Source of the DNA: Zygnema cylindricum
Taxonomy: Eukaryota > Streptophyta > Zygnematophyceae > Zygnematales > Zygnemataceae
Direction of reading: 5' to 3'
DNA length: 52,522 bases
Assembly: GCA_037447655.1 (NCBI GenBank)
Contig: JBBHKE010002754.1
Coordinates: 127,417 to 179,938, forward strand
The translations under genes were made by a program, and so were the position numbers. Positions 10,139 to 21,829 of the stretch are shown here, in pieces. The first letter of the stretch is position 1. Each line of letters begins with the position of its first letter. The notes beneath the pieces were generated by a model. It did not search any database. It was not told where the DNA came from and saw only the letters and a list, made by a program, of their open reading frames with translations.

Positions 10139-11179
10139 TGTTGTTTTGAAAAGTTTGTTTCGTGCGTACGCGACATTTCGTGCGCTATGGAATTTAATGT
10201 GGAGGTTTGAATGGATTCATGGATTGGGGGAGCGAACGAACGGATATAACTAAAGTGATGTAAAAGACTCACTGAGTGGCGGGTACAAGCATTGACAAAT
10301 GGACGGCGGATCGCGAAGCGATCCGATATGGAATAAACGAAATATTGAAACAGGTACCGCCGGTACGGCGCAGTTGCGACGCAGACGAATCAACGCAGCT
10401 GCGGTTACCTTGATATGATCGGCAGGGACAAAGCAGCTGACGCAGCTGCTGATAATGTAACTAGTATAGATTTTGAGTAATGATATTTGTTTAGTGGTTA
10501 CTTAGTGGTAGCTTGGTTTTTGACATACAAAGATTATGGAGATGTCGGTGTAAATATTATGGACAACAAAGGTTTGTCTTTTTGCTAATTAGTTATTAGT
10601 GTAGAGTTCTTCGATCTGACATACCTCGAACTATTCGGGTATACATACAATAGTTTAGGTAGATGGTAGATACCGTACGGTTGGTATGCCGCCGTACATT
10701 CAATAGTGAACTCTCTGAGTATAACTTGTATGACTTAGAATATTTTGAGTATCACAGTCAAGTTAATCAAAGTAATGACAGACTGTTTTCTGCATCTTTG
10801 ACCTGTTGGTGTGATCATTCTGATTGATGCTTTCATGTGAAACTTTGTGGAGTTATTCTATGATATAGAATATATATGTGTGCGACGTTTCATTGTATTC
10901 CAGTATCTCTGTAAGATTCTGTGAACAGTCTAAGTGGTTAGTTTGTGAAGCTGTCAGCTAATTTTGGGAAACTCTGGAGCTTATATCTTCTAGATGCCTT
11001 GGTGGATTTTGCTGTAACTTTGGGAGTTTACAGTATATATGATATACTACATATTGGTGCAGTTTGAGGTGACTTTGTGTACTGTGGAGTAATCTGTGTT
11101 GTCTGAAATACAGCTGTTTAAGGGGTAGTCTGTGGGGCTTCCGAGTGTAGTCCATGGCTGAAATAGGCTATGGACAACA
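10139..11179 (+). repeat. Copia-2 3' LTR
   Basis: This 1041-bp LTR begins TGTTGTTTTG and ends GGACAACA, followed by the duplication CCCTT. It keeps the segment of about 60 bp that is missing from the 5' LTR. An imperfect hairpin around TACCTCGAA..TTCGGGTATA lies near 10620-10642. Confidence 0.95.
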
Positions 11180-11185
11180 CCCTTG

Positions 11186-14012
11186 TTTTATAGTCTAACT
11201 TTAACTCCAGTTTTAGTCCACATTTTTCGCTGCAATATTTTAATTTGGGAGAAGGCACTAGTTTTGTCATCATATGAGCCACCATTTCCTCATCAGATCT
11301 ATATACAAGATTCACAATTTTATTCTCAACTTTTTCTCTCACAAAACTCAATCTTATGTCCATATGCTTAGCCTTCAAATGATGTTTTCCATTAGCTGCA
11401 ATTGCAATGGCAACTTGATTATCAGAAAATACTTCATGCACTCCCTCTTTCATATACCCTGGTTCTTGCAACAATGATTTGACCCACATTAACTCTTTCA
11501 CAGGAGAACAAGAAGCCATGTACTCTTCCTCTATAGAAGACTGAGCAGCCACCTTTTGTTGCTTGCTGCTCTAAAAGCAAGCACATTCCCCCACATAGAA
11601 CATTTACCCAGAAGTGCATCTTCTCATAGGTGCATCCCCAGAACTAGCATCACTCCAAGTAGTGATATCAGTGTGCTCCCCTCCCAAATGCAAGCATAAC
11701 TCTCTTGTTCCCACCAGATATCTCATGACTCTCTTCGATGCCTCCCAATCTTTCTTCCTAGGATCGTTAAGACTCCTACTGAGGACTCCTGCTACTGGCG
11801 CTATATCCGGCCTTGTACAGTTCATAAAGTAGATCAAACTTCCTACGACCTGTCTATAAGAAATGTACTTCATAAACTATCTCTCCTTTGGACTCATCTG
11901 AACATCTAAGATTATCACTCCTCCTTCAACACTCCCATCACATATTTTCTTCAAGTCCATGGGAGTGGTACAACTGTTTGCCTTTTCCATCTAGAACTTT
12001 TCAAGCATATTACCTATTGTTTCATTTTGAGTTAGTCTTATAACCCTTTTCCCCCTCTATCTCTCAATTTGGATTCCCAAAATATACCTTGCCTTCCCTT
12101 AATCCTTCATATCAAATCTGCTTCTAAGACCTTCCTTTAACTTATTGATCTTTTCCAAAGACTTACATAACACCACCAAATCATCCACATAAATTGCAAT
12201 GAAAATCACACCATTCTCATCTTCAAACATATAGATAGAATGGTCAAAGATGATTTGGATATATCCTAGACCGGTGAGAAACTTATGTAGTTTCTTATTC
12301 CACTGTCGGGGCGCCTGCTTTAGTCCATATAAGGACTTTATGAGCCTACAGATTTTGCTCTCTTCACCATTCTCCACGAATCTTTCTGATTGCCGCATGA
12401 AAATTTCTTCCTCTAACTCACCATTGAGAAATGCGATCTTAATATCCATCTGATGAATTTATATGTCTTGCGCTGCTGCTAGACTGAGGAGAATCCTTAC
12501 TGATGGGAACCGAACAATTGGAGCAAACGTCTCCTCATAGTCAATCCCCTTTTTTTGGGTGAACCCCTTTACTACCAGACATGCTTTATATCTTTCAATG
12601 GTATTACCTAGGTTCAGTTTTAGTTTAGATACCCATTTACAACAAATAGGTTTTGTGTCTGGGGGACAATCCGCTAGTTCCCAAGTATTTGCTTCCATGA
12701 TGGAAGCCATCTCATTATTTATGGCTCTAATCCATCTGTCTTTTTCTGGGCAGTTCACTGCCTCCAAGTATGACCGAGGCTCTTCAGGATGAGATAGCTT
12801 GGTTACCTTATGAGCAGGCTATTTCTCTTGTATTCTTTTGCTACTCCTTCTCCCTCCCTCAAACTTTGAAGCTGGAATGGAAGGAAGTCTTGGGTTTCTC
12901 CTTACTGTCTCATTGGCTCCCCTATTCATGGAAGTCGGTTCTATTTCCATCTGTTTTATCTCCTCGAAGTCCATACGAATATGTGAGGTGTCGATAGATC
13001 TCCTGTATTTTGGATCTCTCTTGAATCTGCAATCACTGTTTCACTCATTTCCTTTTCGCGAAAGACATGACTCTCCTCGCTTTCAGACTCAAAGCATATT
13101 TTTATCTTTTTGGTATATTTGAAGGGGTCAAATGACTTTCCTTCATCTATGATAACAAGGTGTTTGACCAGAATAATATCTTGCTTTGCTAAGTCATAGA
13201 CTCTATATCCCTTGATATCCTCATCATATCCTACAAAGTATTCAAGTTTACCCTTAGCATCTAGTTTCCAGTTTTTCCATTCCGTATCAAAAATGTAAAC
13301 TTGGCTACCAAATACTTTAAGGTGTGAGATATCTGGTTTCCTTCCAACCCATCTATCATAAGGTGTCATTCCCTTTACGGCTCAGGTAAGGACTCTATTC
13401 TTAATGTAGTTGGCAATGTTCATGGCTTCTGCCCAAAATCTCTTTCCTATTTTCTTATCAGCAAACATACTACATACACTATCTCTTAGTGTTCGGTTCA
13501 ATCTTTCGGCTACCGCATTTTGTTTCGGGTTATATGGTACAATTTTCTGGTGCTCAACTCCCTCATCTTTTAGGTATTCCTCAAACTGGTTAGAGGTATA
13601 TTCTCCCCTATTATTACTCCTTATTCTCTTAATGAGGGTTCCATGCAACTTCTCACTCCAGGCTATATATTCTTTGAAGTAAGTTGGTGTTTCAAACTTT
13701 GATTATAGGAAGTAGACTCCAGAGTACCTAGAACAATCATCGGTTATTGTTAACATAAACCTCTTATGTGAGTATAGAATTCTTACCTTCCACTAAGACT
13801 TTCAGATCTACTAACCCCACTAGATTTTTAGTAACCACTCTCTCATTCCCATACTCTATCTCTACGTAGGGATCTTTCTTAGCTTAGTGAAAGTTGTTAA
13901 TCACGACACATATGCATAGATGCACCTGAGTCGATGATCCATCCTTCCTGTGGAGCTTCCCAAATCGCTTCAAGGGCACACTTTTGTCTTTAAGGGATCT
14001 CCTTCTCCTCCA
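11186..14012 (-). pseudogene. Copia-1 pol remnant (protease, integrase, RT, RNase H)
   Basis: Read from 14012 down, the minus strand gives a protease start with an intact DSGAS active site (about 13920), an integrase core (SNNRGEYTSNQF and NAVAERLNRT, 13382-13648), the integrase C-terminal GYDEDIKGYRVYDL (12956-13369), then RT (12459-12767 and 12099-12449) with intact AIYVDD near 12190. RNase H (11604-11873) and the C-terminus with EEEYMASCSPVKELMWVKSLL (from 11552) follow. The frame is broken into at least six pieces by stops and indels, and the Gag end is lost at 14012. It cannot make a full polyprotein. Confidence 0.85.
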
Positions 14013-15045
14013 TATAGAAATTAAAGTTTATTTTAGTATTGTCTAGGTTTTGTAAAATGCAGAAAAGAAGCAGAGGCTGTCTGCCTCTAACTCCTCTCTC
14101 AAGCTCCCACACTTGTTGTAGTACTGAATGTTGGAGAGGGAGATAGAGCCATGGCTGCCTATGCTATCCCGACGGGGAAAGATATTAGGTTAGTAGATTT
14201 TACCAAAATATATTTGACGGGCCCAAAATTTGAAGCGGGAACCTACCGTCCGTCAAAGTAGCTAATAGCTGGTAGCCTTAGCCAACTAGTCTAAACCAGA
14301 GATGTATGATAAAGTGTATGATAGTTAGTTAAATGTTTACACATCGGCTATCTTTATTCAACGAATATTTAGACATAGATACAGTTTGTAATGTACGGCG
14401 TACGGCACATCCAAAACGAATACCGCGCATTTTATTTCAAAGGCAAAACAAATATTGCCCAAGTTTTTATGACAGCCACGATTGTAATCCGGCTTGATCC
14501 GACGCCCACGAAGCATGCCGAGATCGCGCAATAAGTTTTTGGCGGTTTGCAGTCGACGTCACATCAATCGCCACGTGGCACAATCACATTGGATTACGGC
14601 ATCTCCAGGGATTCCAAGGACGAATCCAAAAATGACATGTGTCGACTTTTGGCCATGTCGTACAATAGCCTTACATAAAGTACAACGACACGTGTACCTT
14701 TATGTACGAAACACTATTATGATTGGTGCCGTACTTTAGTAAATAGAGTTTTAGAGAGAGATAGGACTTAGAAAAATTTGATAGACTGGACCTTCTCTCC
14801 TAGAGAGCTGCTGTACAAAAAGGTCAACTTTGACCCTTCATAACTTACTGCTCAGGGGAGCAAATTCAGAGAATAATTTTGCTATCGCCTCAGGGGAGTC
14901 TTGCCTTCATTGGGGTAAAGGTGGTAAGAGTTTTTGTCTACCAGGGTGGGAGTTATTCTTGCTGAAACACAAAGGGGTCAAGGTTATTTTAGAGGTTTGG
15001 TGTGAGCTGCCTACTCTGAGGTCCTATAGAGGTCTCAGAGTTGCA
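14013..15045 (+). repeat. Copia-3 5' LTR
   Basis: This 1033-bp LTR begins TATAGAAATT (family TGTAGAAATT, with TG changed to TA) and ends GAGTTGCA. U3 has the near-palindrome GAGGCTGTCTGCCTC (about 14066) and AGCCATGGCT. An antisense tRNA-like T-arm at 14223-14239 has the loop TTCAAAT. The inverted repeat GGTCAACTTTGACC is at 14822-14835 near the presumed leader. The gag start codon in the LTR is lost (ATGG changed to ATAG). Confidence 0.9.
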
Positions 15046-15061
15046 GGTTATGGGCCCACCA
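15046..15061 (+). other. Primer-binding site, half-tRNA type (16/16)
   Basis: GGTTATGGGCCCACCA abuts the LTR end CA and pairs perfectly with TGGTGGGCCCATAACC of plant initiator tRNA-Met (anticodon arm; the tRNA is from memory). It is one of the two clearest PBS copies in the window. Confidence 0.85.
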
Positions 15062-16504
15062 TCTAGGGTGCCCATATTCAATGGAGCTGGCTTCATATAC
15101 TAGGAAATTATGATGACAGGAGCTCTATGTCAGAAACGGTTTTGGGGAATAGTGAGTGGACGAGGGAGGCGTCCATTCAGTCTTGGGATACCTCCAAGGT
15201 TTACAAGAGGAAAATTCACTAGTGATGCAAATCCATCTTCAAAGAAGGAGAAAAACGAAGGAGAGGTGGTGGACTAAGGAAAGGAGAAGGAGACACTCAC
15301 ACCAATAGCAACCAGTTCGGCATTTATGTCACCTATTTCGAGAAACTAGGAGAATGATATAGATACCTGAGACTACAACATTATGGCGGCTAAGCACTTC
15401 ATCCTCCGCCATCTTACTCAAGGGCTTGCATCTCCCCATTTGCAGGTAGAGAGGGCATCCGATCTTTGGGCGGCTCTCATACAGATGTACCGAAGTGGTA
15501 TAATTCAGCAACAACAGTTGGTTGATCAGAAAATTAAGGAGTATGTATACAAAGGAAGGAAGATGTTGGATTTTTGCAATGAGCTTGCCACACTCTTCAT
15601 GGAACTAGAGAGTGCTGGAAAAGTATTTAGTGAAGAGGAAAAGGTTAACTGATTACTGATGAAGTTACCTGATGAGTTCGAGAATATAGTCAACCGTGTG
15701 CAGGACTTGGCGGACTCTAGGTGGATATGGAATTCAGTGGTAGGGATGATTCTCGTTCGGGAAAACACAATTGCGATCCAAAGGGGAGGAAAGAGTGGGC
15801 AAGCTTTGGCAGTTGGGACCGATTGGAGAAACAATGATTCTAGAAAACAATCTAGAAATTATCGAAGGGAGGGGCAGGAAAATCAGACCGAGGAGTTTGG
15901 ACCAAGGACTCCCAAGGGTTTGTGCCATTTTTGTAAGAAACCGGGGCACTATATGGTTGAATGCACTAAGTTAACAGAGCTGTGGTTTAAGGAGGGGCAA
16001 ACCGGTGGATCCTCGAGAGGAAAGAAAAAGGCCCTTGTGACACAGGTACATGAGGCGGAATCCGAGGACGAGGACGATGAACTCCTATTGGATGAGGAGT
16101 TGGAAGCGAAAAACAAGGTCGAAATTCCACGTAAGCAGAAATGTGCTTTCGGTGGATTAAAAGGCGAAGCAGGCTAGATTGTAGATTCAGGTGCATCTAT
16201 GCACATGTGTAAAGATAAACCCTTGTTCACTTAGATAAGAAAGATTCCTAGCGCAGAGATAGAGTACGAGGATGGGAGGATAGTCACTACTACTCTTGTA
16301 GGATCGGCATATCTAAAAGTGTTAGTAGAAGGAAAGACATCTAAAGTTACATTCTCCGATGTATTGTTTATTCCAGAGCTAAACAAAACCCTCATCTCTA
16401 CATCTGTATTAGATGATAAGGGTTTTGATACTAACACTAAGAAAGGAGTCTTTAATGCTAGTTTTGAGGAGGAAGTTTATTTCACTGCTGAAAAAGGTAG
16501 CTAA
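15062..16504 (+). pseudogene. Copia-3 gag and protease remnant
   Basis: This is a degenerate Gag with UBN2-type segments (AAKHFILRHLTQGL near 15383; ATLFMELESAGKV near 15590; MKLPDEFENIVNRVQDL from 15659). It has an intact CCHC knuckle (CHFCKKPGHYMVEC, near 15920-15965), an acidic linker (EDEDDELLLDEELEA), and a protease start with DSGAS intact near 16185. Stops include TAG in place of the conserved Trp in the FIYW motif near 15100, TAG for Trp at about 16174, and TAA at about 16502. Several are G-to-A changes in a CTGG context. Confidence 0.85.
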
Positions 16505-16507
16505 GGG

Positions 16508-18081
16508 ATGTTTAGGCTGATTTTAAGCAATGAAAAGAAGAAACTTTATTATGTTGGTGTTCAAGATATAATGCTGTGGCATAAGAGGCTTGGGCATGTG
16601 AATCTAGATAAGTTAAGAGAGATGAAAAAGATGGGAGTAGTGGAAGGTATTCAGTTCGGTGAAAGTGAGAATCTAAGTGATTGTAGTGGATGTGCTCAAG
16701 GTAAAGCACACATACCCTTCCCAAAAAATGCCAACTATAAAGGAGAAAAGATTATAGATTTAGTACACAGATATTTGGGCGCCGGCCAGAGTGCCATCAC
16801 CCGGGGGGAAGAGATTTATGATGACTATCACCGATGATTGGTCTTGGTATTCGAAGGTGTATTTTTTGAAAAATAAGTCAGAGGCTCAAGAATGTTTTAA
16901 ACAATATAAAGCATGGAGTGAAAAACTCCATGAAACCTCAATCAAGAGAGTAAGGAGTGACAATGGTGGAGAGTATACCTCTAACCAGTTTGAGGATTTT
17001 TTGAGAAAAGATGGAGTTCAACACCAAAAGACAGTTCCTGAAAATCCTGAGCAGAACGGTGTAGCTGAAAGATTAAATAGAACACAGAGTGATACTGCTA
17101 AGAGTATGCTGTCAGATAAGAAGATAGGAAAGAAGTTTTGGGCCGAAGCAATGAACTGTGCAAATTATCTCAAGAATAGAGTTCTTACTTCAGTAGTAAA
17201 AGGCCAAACACCCTATGAGAGATGGACAAGCCGAAAACCAGATGTTTCACACTTAAAGGTTTATGGTAGTCAAGTGTTCAGTTTAGACACAGATCGGTCA
17301 AACTGGAAGTTAGATCCAAAAGGAAAACCAGGATATCTACTAGGATATGATGAAGATGTAAAAAGATATAGAGTCTATGATCTCAAAAGAGAGGATATTA
17401 TCCTAGTGAAGCATCTAGTGGTTATGGATGAAGGAAAATATATAGATCCCTTTAAGCATACAAATACAATCAAAATCAGATTTGAGTCAGAAAATTATGA
17501 TGACTTTGAGCTTCCTTACTATCCAGGAATTCAAGAAGATGATGATCTTGCAAGTACGGATCAGATCGAGAAGGACCCAAATGTGGAACCCCTAGTATTA
17601 ACTCCAACTGAAGCGAAAGACGTGGTGGAAATCGAACCGGAATCAAGGGATAGGGGAGAAGTAGAAACTGTTCGGAAGAATCCAAGAGAGTCATCTATTT
17701 TGGCAAGCGAGTTTGAGGGAGGAAGAAGAAGCAACAAAAAACTACAAGAGAGACAAGTTAACAATAAGGTAACCAAACTGTCTCACCCCGATGAACCTCA
17801 AACTTATAATGAGGCAATGACTTGTCTTGAAAGAAACCGGTGGAAGACAGCTATTAATGAGGAGATGGCCTCAATTATGGCAGCCGATACATGGGAATTG
17901 GTGGATTGTCCTGCTGATTGAAAGCTAATTGGGTGTAAGTGGGTATTTAAGCTGAAACTCAACCCGGATAACACCATTGAGCGCTACAAGGCTCGGTCAG
18001 TGGCGAAGGGATTTACCTTGAAAGAGGGAATTGACTACGAGGAGACTTTTGCTCCGGTCGTCAGGTTTCCTTCGGTTCGAA
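16508..18081 (+). pseudogene. Copia-3 integrase and partial RT
   Basis: The fragment encodes the integrase HHCC region (WHKRLGHVNLDKL..CSGCAQGKAH), the catalytic triad (first Asp in ITDDWSWYS, second in RSDNGGEYTSNQF, Glu in NGVAERLNRT), the C-terminal GYDEDVKRYRVYDL, a variable acidic linker, and the RT start ([14 protein letters not shown]). A frame change lies near 16780-16840 and a TGA at about 17920, a CG-context change of Arg. It ends at the gap before the YVDD motif, so activity cannot be judged, but it is broken as it stands. Confidence 0.85.
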
Positions 18082-18091
18082 NNNNNNNNNN
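18082..18091. other. Assembly gap (ten N)
   Basis: Ten N interrupt Copia-3 in RT. The sequence to the right does not continue the element, so the true gap is likely kilobases long. Collapse of similar repeats is the likely reason. Confidence 0.95.
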
Positions 18092-18246
18092 GAATTTACT
18101 TAATAGGATGCACCGTTATAAATTTATTAATTGTTGGGATATTGTACATTGAAATCAGGATCTGCATTACCTATTTCGATGGCCGATGGCCACCGAAATA
18201 GCCAGCCGTTCATAATCCTAGTTTAAGACCTAAAACTGTTGAAAGG
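18092..18246. other. Unassigned sequence between gap and Copia-4 edge
   Basis: No gene is seen. There is a short hairpin (CTATTTCG..CCGAAATAG) near 18172-18202. Copia-4 homology starts at about 18247, where RNase H is cut off. Confidence 0.5.
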
Positions 18247-18306
18247 AAGGACTCTTTTAGCTGCTTCCCAACCTTTCTTAGTTAGAGCATTTATACTCAT
18301 GCTTAG

Positions 18307-19328
18307 TGTAGAAATTGATGGTTCTTTTAGTATTTTATAGGTCTAAAATATAATGTAGAAAAGAAGCCGAGGCAGTCTGCCTCTAACTCCTCACTTCAAC
18401 TCCCACACTTGTTGCAGTTACTGAAAATTGGAGAGGAAGCTAGAGCCATGGCTACCTAGGCTATCCAGAGGTTTATAGGAAATAGATTAGTTGATTTACG
18501 GATTGGTAGTCTCTTAACTAAAAGGAAAGTTGTCAAAATCCAGAATTTGATCCTAATACTTGCCGACCGATAAAGCCACCGGTAGCCGGTAGCTTTATCC
18601 ATTACGTCTAGGACTAAAGTTACATGTTATAGGGTTGTTAATTATTTAAATATTGCCACGTAGGATAATTCATTTAAGGGCATTGATTACAAGATGCATA
18701 GATTAAGTTATGTAAAAGTACGGATTACGGATTGGATAGGAAAGGAGTACCGCGCATTTGTTTCTTTAAACAAAACAAATATCGTGCAAGTATTTATGAC
18801 GGCTACAATAGAAATTTTCATTCAATCGGACGGCCGAGAAGGCTGTCGAGATCGCGAAAGAGAATCTCGGCGGTTTGTGGTCATCGCCACGTCGGATGAC
18901 ATGTGGCACAACTACATTGGATCGCGGCATCTCCGAGGATTACGGGACCGAATCTGGATATGACATGTGTCGACATTTAGGCCATGTCGTACAATATTCG
19001 TATATAAAGTACACCGGCAGCTGTACTTTTATGTACACCAATGTAATATGATTGGAAAAAAATGGTAGATAGGACACTCTCTCCCAAAGAGCTTCTGTAC
19101 AAAAGGTCAACTTTGACCCTCCATAACTTACTGCTCAGGGGAGCAAATTCAGAGATTCTTTTTGCTATCGACTCACGGGAGTCTTTCCTTTATAGGGGTG
19201 AAAGGGGTCAGTGTTTTTGTTAGCCAGGGTATTTTTTGTTTTTTCCGAAACACAAAGGGGTAAGGGTTATCCTAGAGGCTTCGTGTGAGCTGCCTACTTT
19301 GAGGACCTATGGAGGTCTCAAAATTGCA
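18307..19328 (+). repeat. Copia-5 5' LTR
   Basis: This LTR is 1022 bp. Its partner at 28032-30330 is also 1022 bp once the solo LTR (1272 bp) and one 5-bp duplication are removed. It has the hairpin GAGGCAGTCTGCCTC near 18371, an antisense T-arm at 18540-18556 (pairing through G-U), a G-box-like ACATGTGGCAC near 18900, and GGTCAACTTTGACC at 19104-19117. Confidence 0.95.
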
Positions 19329-20460
19329 CGTTATGGTCGCACCATCTAGGGTGCCCATATTCAATAGAGTTGGCTTCATATACTAGGAAAGTATGATGAC
19401 ATGAGCTCTATGTGAGAAACGGTTTTGGAGAATAGTGAGTGGACGGGTGAGGCGTCCATGAAGACTTAGGATACCTCTAGGGTTTACAGGAGGCAGATTC
19501 ACTAAAAATGCAGATCCATCTTCAACGGAGGAGACAAACAAAAGGAAGGTGGTTGACAAAGGAAAGGAGAAGGAGACGGTCACACCAATAACAATCGGAT
19601 CGGCATTCATGTCACCTATTCCAAGGAACAAGGAGAATGATGACGATACTTAGGACTACAACAATATGGCGGCTAAGCACTTCATCCTCCGCTATCTTAC
19701 TCAAGGGTTTGCATCTCCCCATTTGTAGGTAGAGAGGGCATCCGATCTTTGGTTGGCTCTCATAGAGATGTACCAAAGTGGTACAATTCAGCAACAACAG
19801 TTGGCTGATCTGAAAATTAATGAGTATGTATACAAAGGGGGGAAGATGTTGGATTTTTGCAATGAGCTTGCTACACTTTTCATGGAACAGGAGAGTGATG
19901 GAAAATTATTTAGCAAAACGGAAAAGGTTAAATGTTTACTGATGAAGTTACTCGAAGAGTTCGAGAACATAGTCAACCGTGTGCAGGACTTGGAGGATTC
20001 AAGGTGGATTTGAAATTTAGTGGTAGGAATGATTCTCGTTCGGGAGAATACAATTAAGATCCGAAAGGGAGGAAAGAGTGGGCAAGCTTTGGCAGCTAAG
20101 ACTGATTAGAGGAACAATGATTCCAAGAAACAGGTTGGAAGTTATCGAGGGGAGGGGCAGAAAAATCAGACCGAAGAGTTCAGACCAAGGACTCCTAAGG
20201 GTTTGTGCCATTTTTGTTAAAAACCCGTGCACTATATGGCTGAATGCACTAAGTTAACCGAGCTACGGTTAAAGGAGGGGCAGACCGGTGGACCTCCGAG
20301 AGAAAAGAAAAAGGCCCTTGTGACACAAGTACATGAGGTGGAATCCGAAGACGAGGACGATGAGCTCCTATTGGATGAGGAGTTGGAAGCGACAAACAAG
20401 GTAGAAATTCCATGAAAGCATAAATGTGCTTTCGGTGGATTGAAAGTAAAGCAGGCTGGA
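19309..20460 (+). pseudogene. Copia-5 gag remnant
   Basis: The start ATG at 19309 lies in the LTR (MEVSK-like). The first part is full of stops, including TAG at the FIYW tryptophan. Gag segments are readable at 19753-20013 (LADLKINEYVYKGGKMLDFCNELATLF; ENIVNRVQDLEDSRW). The CCHC knuckle near 20207-20250 is broken by TAA after its second Cys, and one Gly is Val. The acidic linker EDEDDELLLDEELEA is kept. It is non-functional. Confidence 0.85.
19329..19344 (+). other. Primer-binding site, decayed half-tRNA type
   Basis: CGTTATGGTCGCACCA differs from the family PBS GGTTATGGGCCCACCA at two positions and directly follows the LTR end TTGCA. Confidence 0.7.
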
Positions 20461-21829
20461 TTGTAGACTCAGATGCATCCATGCACATGTGTAAAGATAA
20501 ACACCTATTCACTAAGATAAGAAAGATTCCCACTGTAGAGATAGAGTACGGGAATGGGAAGATAGTCACTACTACTCTTGTAGGATCGGTAGATCTAAAA
20601 GTGTTAGTAGAAAGAAAAACATTGATATTTACATTCTCCGATGTATTGTTTATTCCGGAGCTGAACAAAAACCTTATCTCTACGCATGTATTAGATGATA
20701 CGGGTTTTGATACTACCACTAGGAAAGGAGTATTTACTGCTAGTTTTGAGGAGGAAGTTTATTTTCCTGCTGAAAAAGGTAGCCAAGGGATGTTAAGGCT
20801 GATTTTAAGCAATGAAAATAAGAAACTTTATTATTCTGATGTTCATGATATAATGTTGTGGCATAAGAGGCTTGGACATGTGAATCTAGATAAGCTAAGA
20901 GAGATGAAAAAGATGGGAGTAGTGGAAGGAATTCAGTTCCGTGAGAGTGAGAATCTAAGTGATTGTAGTGCATGTGCTCAAGGTAAAGCACACACGTTAC
21001 CCTTCCCAAAAACTGCCACCTATAAGGGAAAAAAGATTCTAGATTTTGTACACACAGATATTTAGGGGCTAGCCAGACTGCCATCACCCGGGGGGAAGAG
21101 ATTTATGATGACTATCACCGATGATTGGTCTTAGTATTCCACAGTGTATTTTTTGAAAAATAAGTCAGAGGCTCAAGAATGTTTTAAACAATATAAAGCA
21201 TGGAGTGAAAAACTCCATGAAACCTCAATCAAGAGAGTGAGGAGTGACAATGGTGGAGAGTATACCTCTAACCAGTTTGAGGATTTTTTAATAGAAGATG
21301 GAGTGCAACACTAAAAGAAAATTCATGAAAATCCTGAGCAAAATGGTGTAGCTGAAAGATTAAATATAACACTAAGTGATATTGCTAGGAGTATGCTGTC
21401 AGATAAGAAGATAAGAAAGAAGTTTTGGGCCGAAACAATAAACTCTGCTAATTATCTCAAGAATAGAGTTCTTACTTCAGTTATAAAAGGTCAAACACCT
21501 TAGGAGAGATGGACCGGCCGCAAACCAGATATATCTCTCTTAAAGAATTTCGGCAGTCAAGTATTTAGTTTAGATACAGATCGGTCTAATTTGAAGCTAG
21601 ATCTTAAAGAAAAACAGGGATACTAATTAGGATATGATGAGGATGTTAAAGGATATAGAGTTTATGATTCAAAAAGAAAAGACACAAGCTTAGTAAAGCA
21701 TCTAGTAGTTCGGGATGAAGGAAAGTCTATAGATCCCTTAAAGTATACAAAGTCAGTAAAAATAAGATTTGAGTCAAAAAATTCCGATGACTTTGAGCTT
21801 CCTAACTTTCCAGGTTTGAGAGAAGATGA
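20461..21829 (+). pseudogene. Copia-5 protease and integrase remnant
   Basis: The protease motif reads DSDAS near 20470, so the catalytic triplet Asp-Ser/Thr-Gly has lost its Gly. Then come FSDVLFIPELNKNLIS, the integrase HHCC region (LWHKRLGHVNLDKL; CSACAQGKAH), and integrase catalytic pieces with several stops between 21060 and 21640. The frame is cut at 21829 by Copia-6 and resumes at 26184. Confidence 0.85.

Larger units (their letters stand above)
6457..11179 (+). mobile_element. Copia-2: complete gag-only LTR retrotransposon
   Basis: Both LTRs start TGTTGTTTTG. The 3' LTR ends CAACA and the 5' LTR ends CAACT. They are flanked by the perfect 5-bp duplication CCCTT (6452-6456 and 11180-11184). 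A half-tRNA PBS follows the 5' LTR, and a PPT (CGGGGGAG, 10131-10138) precedes the 3' LTR. The 2.7-kb interior has a Gag gene and a basic second frame with a CCHC knuckle, but no protease, integrase, RT or RNase H. It must therefore have been mobilised by proteins from another element. It sits exactly in the PPT of Copia-1. Confidence 0.95.
5132..14012 (-). mobile_element. Copia-1: truncated minus-strand Copia element hosting Copia-2 and Copia-3
   Basis: The minus strand carries a 3' LTR (5132-6448), then pol fragments reading RNase H, RT, integrase and protease from 11186 up to 14012. Copia-2 is inserted at its polypurine tract (PPT): removing 6457-11179 and one CCCTT copy restores a run ending AAGGGGAG directly before the LTR start TGTTGAAATT. 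At 14012 the protease is interrupted by Copia-3. Gag and the 5' LTR should lie beyond Copia-3 but are absent, probably because of the assembly gap at 18082. The five bases before the LTR are TGCCT; the partner duplication is not visible. Confidence 0.8.
14013..18081 (+). mobile_element. Copia-3: 5' portion of a Copia element, cut by the assembly gap
   Basis: The element has a 5' LTR (14013-15045), a perfect 16-base half-tRNA PBS, decayed gag-protease, integrase and the start of RT, and then runs into ten N at 18082. It lies inside the Copia-1 protease. The preceding five bases are CTCCA; the matching duplication, the rest of RT, RNase H and the 3' LTR are missing from the assembly. Stops are scattered by point changes. 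Confidence 0.85.
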
